64,000 bases of DNA from Sinorhizobium mexicanum (GTDB lineage Bacteria; Pseudomonadota; Alphaproteobacteria; Rhizobiales; Rhizobiaceae). The DNA lies in the NCBI RefSeq assembly GCF_013488225.1, contig NZ_CP041239.1, forward strand, positions 372,001 to 436,000, in the 5' to 3' direction. The position numbers and the translations under genes were made by a program. Below, piece after piece: positions 62,958 through 64,000 of this stretch; the first letter of the stretch is position 1; each line of letters opens with the position of its first letter. The notes below the pieces were generated by a model. It was not told the DNA's origin, did not search any database, and saw nothing but the letters and a program-made list of their open reading frames with translations.

Positions 62958-64000
62958 ATGCAAGGTGGAAGTGTGACGACGCCCTTCGGGCGGCGATCGA
63001 TGACGCTTGGCATGTTGGCAAGCCAATATATGTCACGTGAAATCGAACCCGAGACATCGGCCGACAAGTGGAAGCTGTTTCGAGCGCTCTGCGAAGCTAA
63101 ACCGAAGCTCGGCATCAGCGAGCGTGCGCTCTCGGTTATGAGCGCACTTTTGAGCTTTTATCCCGAGACGACCTTGTCTGAGGAAAACGGCCTCATTGTG
63201 TTTCCCTCTAACATGCAGTTGTCGCTTCGCGCGCATGGCATGGCCGAAGCGACGTTGCGGCGCCACATCGCAGCGCTCGTCGACGCTGGCCTTCTGGCAC
63301 GCCGGGATAGCCCAAATGGCAAGCGCTACGCCCGCAAGGACGGAGACGGAGCGATCGATGAGGCCTACGGCTTTTCGTTGGCTCCGTTGCTGTCACGCGC
63401 CCGCGAGATCGAGCAAATAGCTGCCAATGTCGAGATGGAGCGACTGCAGTTGCGTGGAATTCGCGAGCGCCTGACGATCTGCCGGCGCGATATCGGCAAG
63501 CTGATTGAAGTCGCCCTCGAGGAGGGAGTGGACGGCAATTGGGACGCGATACACCAGCACTACCGCAACCTGGTGGTGACCATTCCCCGAGTGGCAACCG
63601 CCGCGACCATCGCCCCCATCCTCGAAGAGATGGAGATGTTGCGCGAGGAAATCTCCAACCTTCTGGAAATTAGGGTAAAAATCGAAAATTTGAGCGCCAA
63701 TCCTGATCAAACTGAGCGGCACAAACAGAATTCAAATCCCAAATCCATTAATGAACTTGAACCTAGCTCTCGAGAAGAGCAGGGCGAGAAGCCGGGCCAA
63801 GCCATCGAGCCGCAGCGCGAGCCGATGAAGGCGTTTCCGTTAGGGATGGTGTTGCAGGCTTGCCCAGCCATTTCAGATTACGGCCCCGGAGGCGCAGTGG
63901 CGAACTGGCGCGACCTGATGCAAGCCGCTGTGGTCGTCCGCTCAATGCTCAGCGTCAGTCCGTCGGCCTACCAGGACGCCTGCGAGGTCATGGGGCCCCA
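62958..64000 (+). CDS. repC: RepC, replication initiator, 3' end outside window
   Basis: The frame starts at ATG 62958 (MQGGSVTTPFGRRSMTLGML) and stays open to the window edge (347 codons seen; the family has about 400-440). N-terminal DNA-binding domain with LGISERALSVMSALLSFYPE, NMQLSLRAHGMAEATLRRHI, AALVDAGLLARRDSPNGKRY AR. The replication origin of this family lies inside repC. Translation is controlled by the ctRNA just upstream. Confidence 0.95.
   Translation, partial: MQGGSVTTPFGRRSMTLGMLASQYMSREIEPETSADKWKLFRALCEAKPKLGISERALSVMSALLSFYPETTLSEENGLIVFPSNMQLSLRAHGMAEATLRRHIAALVDAGLLARRDSPNGKRYARKDGDGAIDEAYGFSLAPLLSRAREIEQIAANVEMERLQLRGIRERLTICRRDIGKLIEVALEEGVDGNWDAIHQHYRNLVVTIPRVATAATIAPILEEMEMLREEISNLLEIRVKIENLSANPDQTERHKQNSNPKSINELEPSSREEQGEKPGQAIEPQREPMKAFPLGMVLQACPAISDYGPGGAVANWRDLMQAAVVVRSMLSVSPSAYQDACEVMGP

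Overview
The window is most simply read as part of a self-transmissible repABC plasmid of the Rhizobiales (Rhizobium, Ensifer or Agrobacterium relatives). The evidence is a repABC replicon at the right end, a Ti/Sym-type quorum-regulated conjugation system (traCDG, traAFBH, trbBCDEJKLFGHI, traI, traR, traM), an RSF1010/Ti-like oriT, and many small plasmid families common in rhizobia. No rRNA, tRNA or CRISPR array was seen.

Left cargo, 1-11.6 kb: a truncated esterase; a leftward run of TPR protein, small membrane protein, TPP-dependent lyase, OpgC-type acyltransferase and class III CoA-transferase; a cytochrome b561; a TetR regulator with a clear operator; and an ECF sigma factor followed by two NrsF-type anti-sigma genes, the first of them decayed.

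Decay zone, 11.6-17.5 kb: remnants of cydB and its DUF2474 neighbour, ftsH, an IS200-like tnpA, a second transposase, a DUF433 antitoxin, and degraded copies of DUF1419 and DUF736 genes that also exist intact at 19.4 and 33.6 kb. An intact lipid A deacylase-like gene and a complete IS1202/ISNCY-like element sit among them.

Plasmid backbone island, 17.9-36.8 kb: nearly all genes run rightward, toward oriT. They include a toprim/DUF3991 protein, DUF1419, a 1698-aa methylase-helicase, a ParB-like protein, a four-gene overlapping operon, ArdC antirestriction, DUF736 and several very small genes whose leaders carry related hairpins. The inferred nic orientation makes the minus strand the transferred strand moving toward low coordinates, so this island would be the leading region that enters a recipient first.

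Conjugation block, 37-59.7 kb: traG-D-C diverge from traA-F-B-H around oriT. traA has a frameshift near its 3' end. A DUF4143 ATPase, a broken DUF433/DUF5615 toxin-antitoxin pair and an XRE regulator follow, then traM, traR and a complete trb operon headed by the AHL synthase traI. LuxR-box-like sites (core TTGTAGGAT) precede traI and lie in the traC-traA gap, and probably are the TraR targets.

Replicon, 60.5-64 kb: repA, repB, the antisense ctRNA and the start of repC, cut by the window edge. Three apparent single-base frameshifts (traA, a DUF3085-like gene, the DUF5615 toxin) lie in or next to short base runs, so assembly error must be excluded before calling them true mutations.
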